Shown: positions 16,655-27,892 of the stretch, piece after piece
How positions within the stretch are numbered: position 1 is the stretch's first letter
Layout: every line of letters starts with the position of its first letter
Notes under the pieces: model-generated
The model's database searches: none
Seen by the model: only the letters and a program-made list of their open reading frames with translations
What the model was told of the DNA's origin: nothing
Program-made: the position numbers and the translations under genes
NCBI GenBank assembly: GCA_017654935.2
Contig: CM065690.1
Coordinates: 19,604,570 to 19,668,569 of the forward strand
Source: Phymorhynchus buccinoides
Taxonomy: Eukaryota; Mollusca; Gastropoda; Neogastropoda; Raphitomidae
Length of the DNA: 64,000 nt
Direction: 5' to 3'

Positions 16655-18715
16655 ATGAGTTCGTCTGGGTCTCAGAAGAAAAGTGGGCTAGTAAATCCTG
16701 GGACAACGTCCCAGAGGACCCTTTCACCTCAACCAAATACAGAAAAAGAAGATCATGTACACTTCAGTGATTCAGAGGCTGAATCTGACGCCATGGAGGA
16801 CTCTCCACAGTCACCAGAGGCTGCAGATCCTCTGAACGACTCAGTCTTTTCTAAAGAAATAAATGAAGAAACCAACTTCACATTGGTACAAAACAGAAAA
16901 AAAAGATCCAGAAATGAAGGGCTTTCGGACTCTAACTCTGACACATCTAGTGATCCACTCCCTAACGAAAAGAAAATTAGGGAAGAACTTAAAGACATGG
17001 ACGACAATCCACCCCCCGTTCTGCCCCCAAATCAGGAGACTGAGACCCAGACGAAAGTCCAGATCGAGGAGCCAGAGATTGGTGATATAAACAAAGAAAA
17101 AGAGGGCCAACGGCCCTGTCAATCTGAGTCTGCCTCAGGGGCTGCAGAGGAACCTGGTTCCAAGACAGCCTCTGGGACAGGGCACAAAAACAAACAAAAT
17201 ACAAGGCCAGTAAGACAGGGAGACCAACCCCCACCAGTGTTTTTGCAGTTCCCAGTGGTTCTGGAGGACCTGGGCACAGGCTCGGCCACGCTCAGGTCCC
17301 TCGGACCCACTACTAGTTATAATATGTGGTGCCAGACCACGGGGCCCATTCTTAGTCAGAGACCCCTGTCCAACAACAGATACTTGATAGGGTGTCGCAC
17401 AGAGAAACAACAACGTATCCTGGCAGGGATGAAGAAACTTGCACAAATTAACATAAAATGTACCATTCCAACTGCCACAACTGAAGGAGTGATAAAGGCA
17501 ATTCCTCACGAGGAAAGCTGTGAGGAAATAAAGAAATTAATACCAGGAGCCAAACAAGTATCCAGACTGAAAAACAAGGACGGGAGTGATTCTAGGGCCG
17601 TAAGAATTACGTTTGACAGGACCACCCTCCCGTCCTTGGTTAAACTGAATGCGGAGGAATTCAAAGTCCACCCTTACGTGGCGCCTGTCCGTAAATGTAG
17701 GAAATGTTCCAGGCTGGGACACAGTCAAGATCAATGCAGATCAAAAAGAGAAATCTGTGTGAGGTGTGCCCAGCCTGGACACAACATCAAAGAATGTAAG
17801 ACACAGACACTTAGATGCATAAACTGTACGGGAGAGCATTTGGCTGCATACCAGGGCTGCCCCCAATACCAATTACGCTTGAAAGCCAATAGAATCAGAG
17901 CAGAAACATTCTTGCCCTATTCGGAGGCTATTAAGAAGGCTAAGGTTGTTCTAAGCGAAGAAAAAACACTCAGGGAACAAAGAAGGCCACCTCCACATTT
18001 GCCACCAGATGGGGCATGGAGAACAGAAGAGAGAGGCCCCCCAGGGAGAGCACTGAAACCAACTTTTGCAGACAAAGTGAGAGGAGTTGTGGACCGGGAG
18101 ACTGTGGGGGATGCAGTTCAGGACCCCCCCGGTGGCCCGGAACATGTACCCCCTATCATCAGAAGAACTAGAATCAGAATTCTTTCAAAAAGACAAAGAC
18201 TAAACAGCAATAAAAAGAGACTGTTAAAAGCCAAAGCCACCCTTCTAACTAAACAACAAAAACAAGCCTCAGAAAAAACCATCGAAGTACTTGTGGCGGA
18301 CCAGATCCAAAAACAGACAGAGACCATGATGACGAGTATAACTAAACATATGGACAAACTAATGACAAACTTTCAAGACAAAATGACCAAAAAACTGGAT
18401 CTGAGTCCGCCCCGTGAAACTAATACACTAGCTACACCCATTGACTTAAAACAAATACAACAAGCAGAACAACAGGAAACAAATAAATCCCCAGGTGAGG
18501 AACTTATAACTAAAATTCTCATTTCCTTAGTAAAGGCCAGAAATGGCAACAAGCCTAAACTGCTCCTTGACGGTTTGGTGGCCCTCCTCCCAACAGACGG
18601 TCAGTCCCCCATTCCTACCACACAAGGCAGTAATCTGTATCGTCTGGCTCAGTTGGTTTGCGAACCGACTGAGGCTTCCAGGCGATACAGATATGTGTCA
18701 CATAAAGCCCTGTAA
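16655..18715 (+). CDS. LINE ORF1: gag-like nucleic-acid-binding protein with three CCHC knuckles
   Basis: An intact 686-residue frame. The N-terminal ~190 residues are Ser/Glu/Lys-rich and probably disordered. A central globular region (about 200-340) resembles the RRM-like gag domain of Jockey/I-type LINEs. Three zinc knuckles follow at about residues 348-405: CRKCSRLGHSQDQC, CVRCAQPGHNIKEC and the variant CINCTGEHLAAYQGC. The C-terminal third is basic and Gln/Lys-rich. Such proteins coat the element RNA and carry it back to the nucleus. I took the ATG at 16655 because it is the first in frame. ORF2 follows after 27 bp in the same frame, separated by stops at 18713, 18722 and 18740. Confidence 0.88.
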   Translation: MSSSGSQKKSGLVNPGTTSQRTLSPQPNTEKEDHVHFSDSEAESDAMEDSPQSPEAADPLNDSVFSKEINEETNFTLVQNRKKRSRNEGLSDSNSDTSSDPLPNEKKIREELKDMDDNPPPVLPPNQETETQTKVQIEEPEIGDINKEKEGQRPCQSESASGAAEEPGSKTASGTGHKNKQNTRPVRQGDQPPPVFLQFPVVLEDLGTGSATLRSLGPTTSYNMWCQTTGPILSQRPLSNNRYLIGCRTEKQQRILAGMKKLAQINIKCTIPTATTEGVIKAIPHEESCEEIKKLIPGAKQVSRLKNKDGSDSRAVRITFDRTTLPSLVKLNAEEFKVHPYVAPVRKCRKCSRLGHSQDQCRSKREICVRCAQPGHNIKECKTQTLRCINCTGEHLAAYQGCPQYQLRLKANRIRAETFLPYSEAIKKAKVVLSEEKTLREQRRPPPHLPPDGAWRTEERGPPGRALKPTFADKVRGVVDRETVGDAVQDPPGGPEHVPPIIRRTRIRILSKRQRLNSNKKRLLKAKATLLTKQQKQASEKTIEVLVADQIQKQTETMMTSITKHMDKLMTNFQDKMTKKLDLSPPRETNTLATPIDLKQIQQAEQQETNKSPGEELITKILISLVKARNGNKPKLLLDGLVALLPTDGQSPIPTTQGSNLYRLAQLVCEPTEASRRYRYVSHKAL

Positions 18716-18742
18716 GTATCTTGAAAGATACAGTTTAATTAA

Positions 18743-21031
18743 AATCCAGTTAAAACACTCCTGTCTTCTTCTTCTGTTAACATTCTTCAGTGGAACTGCA
18801 GAGCAGTTTCCTCCAACATAGACTTTCTGATAAATTTTCTCGCTACAAACACAACTCAATACCACATTCTCTGTATCCAATCATTAAATTGCACAGTTAT
18901 AAATCTACCTCGAATAGATGGCTTTTGCCACCCCCCTTCAATTAGTAACTCACTAGATAAAGTAAAAACAGCAACCTACGTAAGGAAAAACATAGGCTAT
19001 AACAACATTGCCTCACCAATTACAAATATCGACACAATCCAATATTCTAACACTATACAAATTCATTTAAAAGATCACCCCCTACATATAGTAAACGTAT
19101 ATTACCCACAGGGATACAAAAAGGCTCCCATAACTAACTGGCTTAGTTCTTTGCCCCTAACTTGCTCCTGGGCTGTGTTGGGAGATTTCAATGCTCACCA
19201 CATAGCCTGGGAGCACAATTGTATAAGAAATGAAGATCAGACTCTGATGGATGACATTAATGAATCAAATCTGGTTCTGCTTAACGATGGAACGAACACA
19301 AGGTACCCTCACATACTAAATAATAAAGCTACCACTGTGGACTTAACCTTGATCAGTCCACAGTTATACACAAAAACGGACTGGTGCCCCCTAATAGATT
19401 CCCTGGGTTCAGACCATAGGCCCATTTCAATAGAGATCGCTGCAGATATAGATGATTCGGAAGATTTGCCCCCGAAGAAATTTCTATACGAAAAAGCCAA
19501 CTGGGAAGTTTTTAAAGCAATTTTAGAGAAACATACCCCAAATGAAGTAGAACATCAGAACATAGAAATATACTATAAAAATATTCACACACAAATTTTA
19601 GAAGCTAGTACACAAGCCATTCCCATGAGCGCACAGTCCTCGGAAAAGATCAACCAGACCAGAAACAATCCCTGGTGGAACGAGGACTGTGCTGAAGTAG
19701 TAAAAGATAAACATAAGGCAAGTAACAGATTTAATAAATACCCCACAGAAGAAAATTTCAACGACAAAAAAATTAAAGAGAAACATAGTAAAAACATCGT
19801 AGCTAAATCCAAATTGGAGTATTTTACTAACGAAAAGATAACTGATTTCAAAGACCTAGGGAAAGCCTGGAAGAGGCTAAAAAGGTTAAAACTTAGTGGT
19901 TTTTCGAGAAAGACAAGGTTAACGGTAAACAACAAATCAACAACATCAAATATCGAAACAGCTAACGTGTTAGCTGAAACCTTTAGTAAAGCTAGTCAAA
20001 CCAATGCTTTGCCACCACAAGAACAAGAAAGAAGAAAAAGTATTCCTGCTTTTAATAAATCCACGGATAATTCTAACCCTATAAATTCCCCAATCAAATA
20101 TACCGAGCTTGCTAGAGCCCTTCGCAGTATAAAAAAGGTAAATAAAGCAACAGGAGGTGATATCATCTCCTACAAGATAATAAAACAACTACCCCTAAAT
20201 TATTTACAAATTTTACACGGTTTTTATTCCAGATGTTGGGAGGGGGGGGAAATTCCACAAGCTTGGAAAGAGGCCCAGGTAATAGGGATCCCTAAACCCG
20301 GAAAACCGAAGAGGGATCCCAAAAGTTACCGGCCTATCTCCCTCACCTCTCATCTGGGTAAAGTCTATGAAAGAACCGTGAGAACACGATTAGATTACTT
20401 TTTACAAAAAAATAACATTTTGCCCCCCTTCCAAGCAGGTTTTCGAAAAAATCGATCCTGTATGGAACAAGTAGTTAAATTGACCTCCCATGTCAAAAGA
20501 GCGTTTAATCGCCGAAGAATAATACTATCCACGTTCTTCGACATCAAAGGGGCGTACGACTCAGTTTGGCATGGGAGGTTACTTCAAAAAATTAGCAGGC
20601 TCGGTATTGCGGGCAATACATTCAATTTTATTAAAGCTTTTTTAGAGAATAGAAAAATGAGAGTTAACGTGGGACAGTCCCTGTCCAGAGTTTACACTTT
20701 GGACATGGGCGTCCCACAAGGGAGCATGATTGCACCAACGCTGTTCAACATCATGCTCCACGACATACAGAACATATCATTGGGTAAATCAAAAATTTCT
20801 ATGTATGCCGATGATATCGCGATATGGACACCCCCAAATACCAAAAAATACTCATTAATGCATAAAGAACATCAACGCCATATAACAGCTATAGCTACAT
20901 ACCTCCAGGATAATGGCTTTTCATTGTCACAGGACAAATGCGAATTTATGGTCTTTTCTAACAAAAGAGACAAAACTGATTTTACAATAGATATACTAGG
21001 TACGGAAAAAAAAACAGAGCACAAAAGTTAA
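18743..21031 (+). CDS. LINE ORF2, 5' part: endonuclease and reverse transcriptase
   Basis: The frame is open from just after a TAA (18740-18742). The apurinic-type endonuclease domain starts at VNILQWNCRAVSS (18776) and carries VLGDFNAHH (from 19175) and GSDHRPISI (from 19406), which hold catalytic residues of this fold. The reverse transcriptase follows: KSYRPISLTSHLGKVYE, FDIKGAYDSVWH, GVPQGSMIAPTLFN and the active-site box MYADDIAIW with YADD at 20804-20815. The first in-frame ATG (19151) would remove about half of the endonuclease, so the true start lies upstream: a lost ATG, a non-ATG start, or the overlapping ATG at 18693 plus a frameshift in the CTT-rich stretch at 18763-18775. The frame ends early at 21031 because of a 9-A homopolymer at 21006-21014. 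RNase H domains attached to LINE ORF2 point to the I group in the broad sense. Confidence 0.88.
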   Translation, partial: NPVKTLLSSSSVNILQWNCRAVSSNIDFLINFLATNTTQYHILCIQSLNCTVINLPRIDGFCHPPSISNSLDKVKTATYVRKNIGYNNIASPITNIDTIQYSNTIQIHLKDHPLHIVNVYYPQGYKKAPITNWLSSLPLTCSWAVLGDFNAHHIAWEHNCIRNEDQTLMDDINESNLVLLNDGTNTRYPHILNNKATTVDLTLISPQLYTKTDWCPLIDSLGSDHRPISIEIAADIDDSEDLPPKKFLYEKANWEVFKAILEKHTPNEVEHQNIEIYYKNIHTQILEASTQAIPMSAQSSEKINQTRNNPWWNEDCAEVVKDKHKASNRFNKYPTEENFNDKKIKEKHSKNIVAKSKLEYFTNEKITDFKDLGKAWKRLKRLKLSGFSRKTRLTVNNKSTTSNIETANVLAETFSKASQTNALPPQEQERRKSIPAFNKSTDNSNPINSPIKYTELARALRSIKKVNKATGGDIISYKIIKQLPLNYLQILHGFYSRCWEGGEIPQAWKEAQVIGIPKPGKPKRDPKSYRPISLTSHLGKVYERTVRTRLDYFLQKNNILPPFQAGFRKNRSCMEQVVKLTSHVKRAFNRRRIILSTFFDIKGAYDSVWHGRLLQKISRLGIAGNTFNFIKAFLENRKMRVNVGQSLSRVYTLDMGVPQGSMIAPTLFNIMLHDIQNISLGKSKISMYADDIAIWTPPNTKKYSLMHKEHQRHITAIATYLQDNGFSLSQDKCEFMVFSNKRDKTDFTIDILGTEKKTEHKS

Positions 21032-22544
21032 ATTCTTGGGAGTTATTCTTACTCCTACGTTAAATTGGACACCACACATTGAACATACAGCAAAAAAGGC
21101 TTCGCAAGCCTTAAATTTTATTAAAGTAATCTCTAAAGAAAGATGGGCTAAGGACCCAAAATTCTTGGTTAACCTGGTTAGGGCCCTGGTGCGCAGCCGA
21201 TTGACCTACGGAATGGAAGCCTTTCACTCGTTAACTAAAAGTCAGTTTTCAAAACTACAAGCTATAGAGACTAAGGCACTTAAGATTGCACTCGGTGTCC
21301 CTGTGTACGCAGTAAACAAGTTAGTGTACAGGGACATCGGGTGGCTGCCATTAGAGAACTTGATGAGGGTAAACTGTGCCAATTTTCTGGTGCGCTGGTA
21401 TGCAGCCAAGACGGAATCATTTAAAGAATTCAAAATGAATATGATAGACCCTTTTTTGAATTATGAGACTAAAAAGAAAAAGAATCCCACAGCAAGTGAT
21501 AAGAACACCAATATAATTCATTTCTCAGCTAACCTGTTTAAAGAGGCTAACCTGGACTTGCAGGATGTCTCAATACACCCTTCAGCGTGTTTTCCCCCAT
21601 GGGAAAGAGAAGAAATTCAATATGATACAACCTTAAATAGCAAATTTTCGAAAGAAGAGGTCAATTTAATAAGTATAGCAGCGAAAGAAAAAATTGAAGC
21701 AGCAAAATATCATTTACAAATCTATACTGATGGTTCTAAAATTGACCATAAGGTGGGGTGCGCTTTTACCATCCCCACCTTAGAAATAACAAAATCTTTT
21801 CAACTAAACAACCATCTTTCAATTTTTAGCGCCGAGTTATGGGCAATACTTGAAGTATGCTCCTTCCTAAACAACCTAACTAACCCCCCAATAAATGTAG
21901 TTATCTACACAGATTCACTATCCTCCATCCAGGCCCTTCAGGGAGAAACAAACAACAGACTAGAAATTATAAACGAAATCAGAATATTAATACATCAAAT
22001 TATACTTAAGGGAACTTCAATAGTCATAACCTGGATACCCTCCCATTGTGGGATATTGGGCAATGACCGAGCCGATAGGGCGGCCAAAAGTGCCGCTGAA
22101 GAAAGATCAGGTACCCTAATTAACATTAAATTATCTATAAAAGAATCCAAAAGTAAATTAAAAAGAGCAGCATTCCAAGAGTGGAGCAGAGAGCTAGAAA
22201 GCTATGCCAAAGCCCACTCTTGGGACCATATAATAGTAAAAGGCGGCCTTTTTCTGCCTATTAAACCAACTTTACAATCATTAATTTTTAGACTAAGAAC
22301 CAGTTCAAATCCATGTACTTACATTGAAGTAATTTGTGAATGTGGGAAAACCCTCAACATGGAACACCTTTTTAATCCATGTGCAAATATTACAAAAGAA
22401 CTAATTTCACTTATTCAAAAACTTAAAATATATAACATAACGTACTCTAAACTTATAATACATAAACATACAACAGAGGGATGGGCCCCGTTGGTCTGGC
22501 TGGCCGAAGCCTTAGTCAAAACTTCCTTTGGTCAGCATTTCTGA
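21015..22544 (+). CDS. LINE ORF2, 3' part: RT thumb, RNase H and C-terminus (after a +1 frameshift)
   Basis: The sequence continues in the next frame with VKFLGVILTPTLNWTPHI (21027), the block that normally follows the YADD region. One A too many in the 9-A run at 21006-21014 accounts for the break. RNase H has all four expected acidic positions: YTDGSK (Asp codon at 21729), FSAELWAILE (about 21830), IYTDSLSSIQ (about 21905) and GNDRADRAAKSA (about 22060). A C-terminal Cys/His region (CECGKTLNMEHLFNPC, about 22340) follows. The frame ends with TGA at 22542-22544. With one base removed the ORF would run about 1,266 codons without a stop, so the insertion looks young. Confidence 0.87.
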   Translation, partial: QSTKVKFLGVILTPTLNWTPHIEHTAKKASQALNFIKVISKERWAKDPKFLVNLVRALVRSRLTYGMEAFHSLTKSQFSKLQAIETKALKIALGVPVYAVNKLVYRDIGWLPLENLMRVNCANFLVRWYAAKTESFKEFKMNMIDPFLNYETKKKKNPTASDKNTNIIHFSANLFKEANLDLQDVSIHPSACFPPWEREEIQYDTTLNSKFSKEEVNLISIAAKEKIEAAKYHLQIYTDGSKIDHKVGCAFTIPTLEITKSFQLNNHLSIFSAELWAILEVCSFLNNLTNPPINVVIYTDSLSSIQALQGETNNRLEIINEIRILIHQIILKGTSIVITWIPSHCGILGNDRADRAAKSAAEERSGTLINIKLSIKESKSKLKRAAFQEWSRELESYAKAHSWDHIIVKGGLFLPIKPTLQSLIFRLRTSSNPCTYIEVICECGKTLNMEHLFNPCANITKELISLIQKLKIYNITYSKLIIHKHTTEGWAPLVWLAEALVKTSFGQHF

Positions 22545-23725
22545 TCAAGAAGGGAAACAAACCAAAATAAGATTTAACTGTAAACTTTTAAATAAATGAT
22601 TTTAATGACGGGTATAGGGTCCCTCCGGACAGCGGGCCGCGTACCTACCCACAGTCCACTCCCAAACCCATAAAAAAAATTTTGTTTCCCTTTTTAACTT
22701 GCGGCATGTACTACACATGACCGGTAGGACTCTTTTGAATCCGAGTAAATTTTACTCCCCCTCCCCTAGTAGATGGGTGCGCGGCCCGACCTCCGGGGGG
22801 GTGCCTTCGTAGTCGCGAACGTTAAATTACGGTCAGGGTTATCCCAATAGGTCCCCCCGCACTTAATGCTGGACCTATATAACGACGCCCTACCACTGTT
22901 TTGGCCGGAGAGGAGGGGTCCCTCTACCTCCCTCCCTCCGACCTAAACAAGTAGGAATCGTTAACTATCCCCGTCATAAAGTACTAGTTTTAAATTTTGG
23001 TTTTAAAAATATCTTAAATATAGATGGTTTTTAATAAACTATGAAAATAACAAAATCTCTTTAAAATCTTAACAATTGGAGACTTGGGGTCCACAGAGTA
23101 ACTTTTTCTGCCCGGGCTCGGCCAAATTTGTTAGTGCCTTTCTTTTTGAGTCTGAGGTAGAGATAAGTTTGTAAATATTTTTTTCTTGGGACCCCAGTCT
23201 ATTCATTTTTCATACAATCTTTTCTCACTATGTGAGAAATTGATTGACATATTCTTTTTAAACATAGTATAAATAGTTGTCCACCTGTAGTGATAACTTT
23301 TTAACAACGAGAATTTTTCAAAATAAAGTCTAATAAGACACAAATATGTAAATATCGTTTTTTGACCTTAAATTGAATTTTTTAACATTTTCATTAAATA
23401 CTCGTTCTTTTAAACATTATTGTGGTCCTGAAGTTTTAATCATTAGGCTCTCGCCAGGAGGGGTACAGCTCTAAATATAATTTTAATCATTCATTTTTAT
23501 CTAAAAAGTCAAGTTTTAACTAGACAGTAGTCTCGTACGGGCCATGGCTCATAAAATGTAAAAACCTTGACCTTTATTCAAGAGATAAACAATTATAAAT
23601 AGTAAAACAAATATCTAAAGTAAAATAAAACATCTTTTTTCTCTTCCCCTTCCCCCCATTTCCAAATAACTAAAAGTAGATCGTAATGTCCCATATGGCT
23701 TCGGCCGAGAGGACGAAAAACATAA
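22545..23725 (+). other. LINE 3' UTR (probable), ending in a hairpin-type retroposon terminus
   Basis: There is no reading frame. AT-rich sequence contains several GC-rich islets. Near its end, AATGTCCCATATGGCTTCGG and CCGAGAGGACGAAAAACA occur at 23685-23723. Almost the same words, followed by an ACAAA-type tail, form a short insertion at 36641-36695, which supports this being the 3' end of the element. A pure A tail is not visible here, so the exact end is uncertain. Confidence 0.5.
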
Positions 23726-25265
23726 TTAACCAACTTCTCTAGGGTATGGGAGATGAGCAACTTTCCCGGCCCCTTTTCATCTAATAAATTTATATTTGTG
23801 CCCGGGTTCTGGCTCGTATGGTTGTAAGAAATACAAGTGGTTGAATTGCTCTAAATGGCAGACAGAGAGAAGTAGGGTTTTACATGAAATTACAAGACTC
23901 CCACTCTCATCAGTCTGACCAAAGGGTTCAGGATTATTTGACACTTGTATTTTATTTACTCACAAAATCTGCATAAGATTATGCAACAATAATAATAAAG
24001 CAGCTCAATGGCGCCAAAACAAAATATGAATGAAAAACAATGAAATCCGAAAGGATTTACAAGACTTTTGTCTTTCTAGAAGGTTAGCCCCAAGCGAGAA
24101 GGGTTACTAATTATTTTCAGTGTCCGGAGGAAAGTTCAAATGATTGGCGCGGTCCGCTGGACTTAGCTGTTGTCAAGTTCCTCCGTAGTGATCGGCGAGT
24201 GCTGGGTTGGCTGGGCTTGCTCATCAGGTGAGAGTAGCTCCCAGTCGTTCCGGTTACGGCTTCGCGGGATGGCACGGTTCAGGCGTGGTCTCCTCGCGGA
24301 TTCTGGGTGCGGGGCGTCTTGGCGGCGTTCCCGTCTTGGTGCTTGTGAGTCCGGGATGATCGTCCGGCCCACGATGCCCTGCTGATAATCACAGGAGAAG
24401 GTGGATGTAGGTCTCTATGGCTTAGAGACAAGGGGCTTCAGTCGGCAGGGAATTAGTGAATCCCAACCGGCTAGAAGGCTTCCCTTGTACAATAGCACTA
24501 AGAACACATAAACTGAATTTCAGTTAACAAACTGAGATCAGTAAAACATAAAAGGTGATCAAGCCAACATCACTCTCCATCCAACACCTGGAAAGGAATT
24601 GTATCATAAAGTGCAAGATTGCAACCCACAGGTTTCCTACTAAAAATAGACAAAAGGGTTAGTAGGCATAAAATCCGGTTCTGGTACCAAAAGTGTTAAA
24701 GTCAAAAACACACACACACAAATAATCAGTGCACACAAATAGAACAGAATGTTTACCACTTCTCTTCAATAACATATCTATCTACTCCTTATTCATCATT
24801 GAACATAGGATCTAGATCAAAACTAGGATCAAACAAACCAAATCTCAATCACCAGCCATCAATAATACTCACTAGTTGGGCTTATTATGACTGGCTGGGA
24901 GAGAGGTTGAGTCTGCAATGTTGCTCTAGCTAGGTTTCAGCGTCTTGTGTGAAAACTTTTTCTCACTACTCCAATTATAGCCTTCACTTTCAAACAATGA
25001 AAGCCTGTGGTTGGTTTATAGCAATTGACACGTCACAAGATGATGCTATAATTTTATGCATACTAGTACCGAACAATCACGCGCCGGTTACATTGTTATC
25101 ACGTCATTCCTATCCTTCTCGTGCTCGGAAGGGAAAATCGTCTTCAAAGGACGCCGACTGTTGCTATCACTTTCTCGTGATGGGGAACGGAGATAAGGGG
25201 GGGGGGGGGGTAAAGGGAGATAACCTCTGTAGGTGGTACATGCTGACAGGGGAGGTCAATCGGGC
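23726..25265. other. Right part of the block interrupting the GA array, origin unclear
   Basis: Mostly AT-rich sequence without repeats that I recognise. A minus-strand frame at 24163-24372 is rich in Pro/Arg with ESARRPRLNRAIPRSR, a composition seen at the C-terminus of Gypsy-type polyproteins, but it is short and unsupported. AAAGGGAGATAACCTCTG at about 25212 resembles a word common in mollusc repeats. The array restarts near 25266. Confidence 0.35.
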
Positions 25266-25274
25266 TTCAAAGAG

Positions 25275-25308
<34 letters not shown>

Positions 25309-25313
25309 ACTGA

Positions 25314-25357
<44 letters not shown>

Positions 25358-25766
25358 TCGGAGAGACAGAGGGAGAGAGAGAGAGAAAGAGAGTGAGAGA
25401 AAGAATCTGAGCACAAGTCATGTCCATCAAATTAATCAGTTGAGAGAGAGAAGGGGGGGGGGATTTCAAACCAGATTCATGATGGTGAGGAGAGAGAGAG
25501 AGAGATAGAGGGAGAGAGAGAGATAATTTGAAACCAAATCATGTCCATCAAATCAATCAGTTGAGAGAGAGTGAGAGAGAGAAAGAGAGAAAAGCAGAAT
25601 CATGTCCATCAAATTAAACAGCTGAGAGAGTGAGTGAGTGAGAGACAGAAGGAGCGAGGGAGGAAAATAGAGAACGAGAGAGACAGAGAGATTTTGAACA
25701 CGAGTCATGTCCATCAAATTAATCAGATTAATCAGTTGAGAGAGGACAGAGAGAGATAGAGAGTGT

Positions 25767-25809
<43 letters not shown>

Positions 25810-25869
25810 AGAGAGAGAGAGAGAGAATTTGAGCACAAGTCATGTCCATCAAATTAATCAGTTGAGAGA

Positions 25870-25941
<72 letters not shown>

Positions 25942-25996
25942 GCGGGATTTCAACCCAGATTCATGTCCATGAAATTAATCAGCTGAAAGAGATGGG

Positions 25997-26044
<48 letters not shown>

Positions 26045-26139
26045 TGAGAGAAAGAATCTGAGCACAAGTCATGTTCATCAAATTAATCAGTTGAGAGAGA
26101 GTAGGGGGGGGGGGGGGGGGGATTTCAAACCAGATTCAT

Positions 26140-26212
<73 letters not shown>

Positions 26213-26454
26213 TTTGAACACAAGTCATGTTCATCAAATTAATCAGTTGAGAGAGAGTGAGAGAGAGAAAGAGAGAAAAGCAGAATCATGTCCATCAAAT
26301 TAAAGAGCTGAGAGAGTGAGTGAGTGAGAGACAGAAGGGGCGAGGGAGGAAAAGAGAGAGCGAGAGAGACAGAGACATTTTGAACACGAGTCATGTCCAT
26401 CAAATTAATCAGATTAATCAGTTGAGAGACGACAGAGAGAGATAGAGAATGTGG

Positions 26455-26539
<85 letters not shown>

Positions 26540-26572
26540 ATTGAGCACAAGTCATGTCCATCAAATTAATCA

Positions 26573-26653
<81 letters not shown>

Positions 26654-26808
26654 GGGGGGGGGGATTTCAACCCAGATTCATGTCCATGAAATTAATCAGC
26701 TGAAAGAGATGGGGAGGAGAGAGACAGAGAGAGAGAGAGAAGGGGGGATTTCAACCCAGATTCATGTCCATGAAATTAATCAGCTGAGATGGGGAGTTGA
26801 TGAGAGAG

Positions 26809-26855
<47 letters not shown>

Positions 26856-26886
26856 TGAGCACAAGTCATGTCCATCAAATTAATTA

Positions 26887-26920
<34 letters not shown>

Positions 26921-26981
26921 GGGGGGGGGATTTCAACCCAGATTCATGTCCATGACATTAATCAGCTGAAAGAGATGGGGA

Positions 26982-27057
<76 letters not shown>

Positions 27058-27117
27058 GGGGGGGAGATTTCAACCCAGATTCATGTCCATGAAATTAATC
27101 GGCTGAAAGAGGGGAGG

Positions 27118-27199
<82 letters not shown>

Positions 27200-27281
27200 C
27201 AGAGAGAGATATTTTGAACACGAGTCAAGTCCATCAAATTAATCAGTTGAGAGAGAGAGGACAGAGAGAGAAAGAGAGTGT

Positions 27282-27340
<59 letters not shown>

Positions 27341-27394
27341 GGGGGGATATTACAAACCAGATTGATGTCCATGAAATTAATCAGCTTAGATGGG

Positions 27395-27471
<77 letters not shown>

Positions 27472-27694
27472 GAGAGAGAGAAGACTGAAAAACAGAGAGA
27501 GAGAGTGTGTGAGAGAGAGGGAGAGAAAGAGAGAGGGAGAGAAAGAGGGAGAGAGAGAGAGAGAAAGATAGTCGGAGAGACAGAGAGAGAGAGAAAGAGA
27601 GTGAGAGAAAGAATCTGAGCACAAGTCATGTCCATCAAATTAATCAGTTGAGAGAAGGAAGGGGGGGGGGATTTCAAACCAGATTCATGATGGG

Positions 27695-27745
<51 letters not shown>

Positions 27746-27892
27746 TAATTTGAACACAAGTCATGTTCATCAAATTAATCAATTGAGAGAGAGTGAGAGA
27801 GAAAGAGAGAAAAGCAGAATCATGTCCATCAAATTAAATAGCTGAGAGAGTGAGTGAGTGATAGACAGAAGGGGCGAGGGAGGAAAATAGAG
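25266..27892. repeat. GA-module satellite array, right block
   Basis: About 21 modules of the same family as 10462-15046. A composite of three modules (GCAGAATCATGTCC core, then GAACACGAGTCATGTCC core with a doubled ATTAATCAG, then GAGCACAAGTCATGTCC core) recurs at about 25590 and 26270, a higher-order period near 680 bp. It also occurs at 14470 in the left block, and its first part recurs at 27815. The last copy is cut at 27893 by LINE family 2 sequence. Reading frames here are array translations. Confidence 0.9.

Noticed and set aside
24163..24372. Short Pro/Arg-rich minus-strand frame suggesting a Gypsy-type polyprotein end
   Set aside because: Only compositional similarity over 70 codons, no integrase or protease motif and no LTR pair was found.
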